From Thermoanaerobaculaceae bacterium (lineage in GTDB: Bacteria; Acidobacteriota; UBA4820), in contig JAAZNT010000066.1 of NCBI GenBank assembly GCA_012798145.1, forward strand, positions 1 through 5,993: a stretch of 5,993 nt of DNA, written 5' to 3'. The notes under the pieces were generated by a model. That model saw only the letters and a program-made list of their open reading frames with translations. It was not told the origin of the DNA and did not search any database. Below are positions 4,617-5,993 of the stretch, piece after piece (positions within the stretch are counted from its first letter, which is position 1; the number at the start of each line of letters is the position of its first letter). The position numbers and the translations under genes were made by a program.

Positions 4617-5861
4617 ATGGAAAGAGATTATGTTGCGCTTTTAATTTTTGCCTTTACATATCTTCTTATAGCAGCAAGAAGGTTTAGACTGCTTCATATC
4701 GGAAGACCTGCCGGCGCCCTTGTCGGTGCAACTCTGATGGTTGTCTTTGGGGTAATTTCAATAGAGGGCGCTTACAAAACGATAGATTTAAACACCATAA
4801 TTCTTCTTTTTGGAATGATGGTTATTTCAGAGTATCTCAGACTTGCAGGTTTCTTCAGGGGAGTGGCGACGCTTTTTATAAGAAACATATCATCACCAAA
4901 ACATTTTATAACCGCTGTGGTGTGGATTTCTGGAATCGGCTCGGCTTTTCTTGTCAACGATACAGTCTGTATAATGATGACGCCAATAATTCTTGCTTAC
5001 ACAATTTCTGCCGAGGTTGACGCTCTCCCTTTTCTTATCGCTCTTGCAACTTCTTCAAATATCGGTTCAATGGGAACGCTGGCGGGAAACCCTCAAAATA
5101 TGCTCATCGGTTCTTATGCGCATTTGAGTTATTCAAAATATTTTATTGTTGTTTTTCCTCTCGCTCTTTTTCTTCTTTATTTGAACAACATTCTCCTTAA
5201 AAAGGTTTTTGAAAAACGGCTTGCTGAAGAAAAAGGAAGTCCTCCTCAAATTCCCGAATTCAGGATAAAGAAAAATTTGATGGCAAAATCTGGGATTGTC
5301 CTTTTAATGGTGGTTTTGTTTTGGTTTTTGGGGTTTCATCTTTCATTTACTGCTTTGTGCGGGGCTTCTGTTTTGATTTTGGTTGCAAGGATTTCGCCTC
5401 AAAGGGTCTTTTCAAAGATAGACATTTCAATTCTTCTTTTTTTTGCTGGGCTTTTTATTGTCATCGGAGCAATGGAGGAAACAAGGGTCTTTGATTATTT
5501 TGAGCCGTTTGTTCCTACAAATTTCACTTTTTTGGGAAGTGTCTTGTTTTCATTTATAACTGTAATTTTCAGCAACTTATTTTCAAATGTCCCATTTGTT
5601 ATGGTTGCGTTAAAGTGGGCTTCAAAGACTGCGTCATCTGAATATTTTTATTATCTTCTTGCTGTGATATCAACGCTGGCTGGGAATCTCACGCTGGTTG
5701 GCTCAATGGCAAATTTGATAGTTGTTGAAATGGCAAAAGGGACAAGAATTGTGGGATTTAGAGAATATTTTAAATTCGGGCTTTTGATAACTTTTTTGAG
5801 TTGTTTAATTTCTATTTGCTATCTCTATTTAATTTTCAAATTTATTTTGGTCAATTTTTAG
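4617..5861 (+). CDS. NhaD/ArsB-like ion transporter superfamily permease
   Basis: This is a 414-residue polytopic inner-membrane protein with roughly ten or more hydrophobic spans. Two related halves carry the marks of the ion transporter superfamily that includes NhaD Na+/H+ antiporters, ArsB arsenite permeases and SLC13/DASS carriers. In the first half these are FLVNDTVCIMMTP (111-123) and ATSSNIGSMGTLAGNPQN (144-161); in the second, SNVPFVMV (323-330) and LAGNLTLVGSMANLIVVE (354-371). The length and intact motifs suggest a working carrier. The substrate (Na+, arsenite or an organic or inorganic anion) cannot be decided; no ArsR, ArsC or ArsA gene is in the window. ATG 4617 is chosen because MERDY leads straight into the first span; TTG 4593 and GTG 4599 are in-frame alternatives. 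None has a Shine-Dalgarno site. The 3' end overlaps the convergent ThiE-like gene by 11 nt. Confidence 0.92.
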   Translation: MERDYVALLIFAFTYLLIAARRFRLLHIGRPAGALVGATLMVVFGVISIEGAYKTIDLNTIILLFGMMVISEYLRLAGFFRGVATLFIRNISSPKHFITAVVWISGIGSAFLVNDTVCIMMTPIILAYTISAEVDALPFLIALATSSNIGSMGTLAGNPQNMLIGSYAHLSYSKYFIVVFPLALFLLYLNNILLKKVFEKRLAEEKGSPPQIPEFRIKKNLMAKSGIVLLMVVLFWFLGFHLSFTALCGASVLILVARISPQRVFSKIDISILLFFAGLFIVIGAMEETRVFDYFEPFVPTNFTFLGSVLFSFITVIFSNLFSNVPFVMVALKWASKTASSEYFYYLLAVISTLAGNLTLVGSMANLIVVEMAKGTRIVGFREYFKFGLLITFLSCLISICYLYLIFKFILVNF

Positions 5862-5993
5862 AATCTCTGTGAATCTTTAGAAATTCTTTGAATGTTTCTG
5901 CGGGATTTTCTGCGAAGGCGGATATTGCGGAAAGCGAAGAAAACCCTCTTTTATAGAGTTCTAATGCGTTGTCAAGAGTTATTCCTCCTATCG
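5851..5993 (-). CDS. C-terminal part of a thiamine-phosphate synthase-like protein (ThiE/TenI type), partial
   Basis: The minus strand from the window edge to a TGA at 5853-5851 encodes 46 residues in an open frame. It begins IGGITLDNALELYKRGFSS and continues through a SAISAF segment to FKEFLKIHR. The GGIT loop and the V/I-x-SAI strand are the phosphate-binding end of the TIM barrel in ThiE and TenI proteins, at the expected distance from each other and from the C-terminus. ThiE joins the pyrimidine and thiazole parts of thiamine; TenI relatives lack this activity or act in thiazole aromatisation, and this fragment cannot separate them. The start and the other catalytic residues lie beyond the window. 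No thiamine riboswitch can be seen because the 5' end is missing. Confidence 0.7.
   Translation of the reverse strand, partial: IGGITLDNALELYKRGFSSLSAISAFAENPAETFKEFLKIHRDSKN

Noticed and set aside
4472..4687. A 71-codon plus-strand reading frame across the permease start
   Set aside because: It overlaps the permease in another frame, begins in a hairpin loop without a ribosome site, and has no recognisable domain.
2035..4957. Several minus-strand frames of 61-91 codons opposite the patatin, deacetylase and permease genes
   Set aside because: All lie antisense to genes with clear catalytic or family motifs, and their translations carry no family motifs.
1..5993. CRISPR array, toxin-antitoxin pair, phage or defence module
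   Set aside because: There is no regularly spaced repeat beyond the two-copy IS motif, and every sizeable gene fits an ordinary envelope, transport or signalling role except the Cys-rich protein.

Overview
The window is AT-rich bacterial DNA with short intergenic gaps and mostly canonical Shine-Dalgarno sites. The genes point to a Gram-negative-type or candidate-phylum bacterium: an RssA/YchK-like patatin, a NodB deacetylase tethered to the inner membrane behind a zinc finger, a Cys-rich exported protein and a single-domain response regulator. No rRNA or other phylogenetic marker is present, so I do not name a phylum.

Layout. Positions 1-58 hold two copies of an 18-bp motif on a 25-bp period. 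This looks like the end of an insertion sequence whose body lies to the left of the window. A small exported protein with 16 cysteines and a duplicated module follows (262-729, +). It is separated by a bidirectional terminator (about 752-775) from a convergent stand-alone receiver-domain protein (776-1180, -). A roughly 100-bp divergent intergenic region then leads into a tight plus-strand cluster: an ABC-2-type ATPase (1283-2038), a patatin-like lipase (2022-2993, 17-nt overlap) and a B-box/TM/Ig-like/NodB polysaccharide deacetylase (2994-4415, start directly after the previous stop). After a 201-nt gene-free stretch with hairpins comes a NhaD/ArsB-type ion permease (4617-5861, +). Its 3' end overlaps by 11 nt the 3' end of a convergent partial gene resembling the thiamine-phosphate synthase ThiE C-terminus (5851-5993, -).

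How the genes work together. The overlap and zero spacing of the three-gene cluster suggest one transcript with coupled translation. The products would be a transport ATPase (its permease is not in the window), an intracellular lipid hydrolase and an extracytoplasmic glycan deacetylase, so an envelope-maintenance role is a reasonable inference but is not proven. The permease, the Cys-rich protein, the response regulator and the ThiE-like gene appear to be independent units. I see no CRISPR array, toxin-antitoxin pair, phage module or defence system. The most distinctive items are the deacetylase architecture, the Cys-rich duplicated-module protein, the orphan ABC ATPase coupled to a patatin, and the permease start, which lacks any ribosome binding site.
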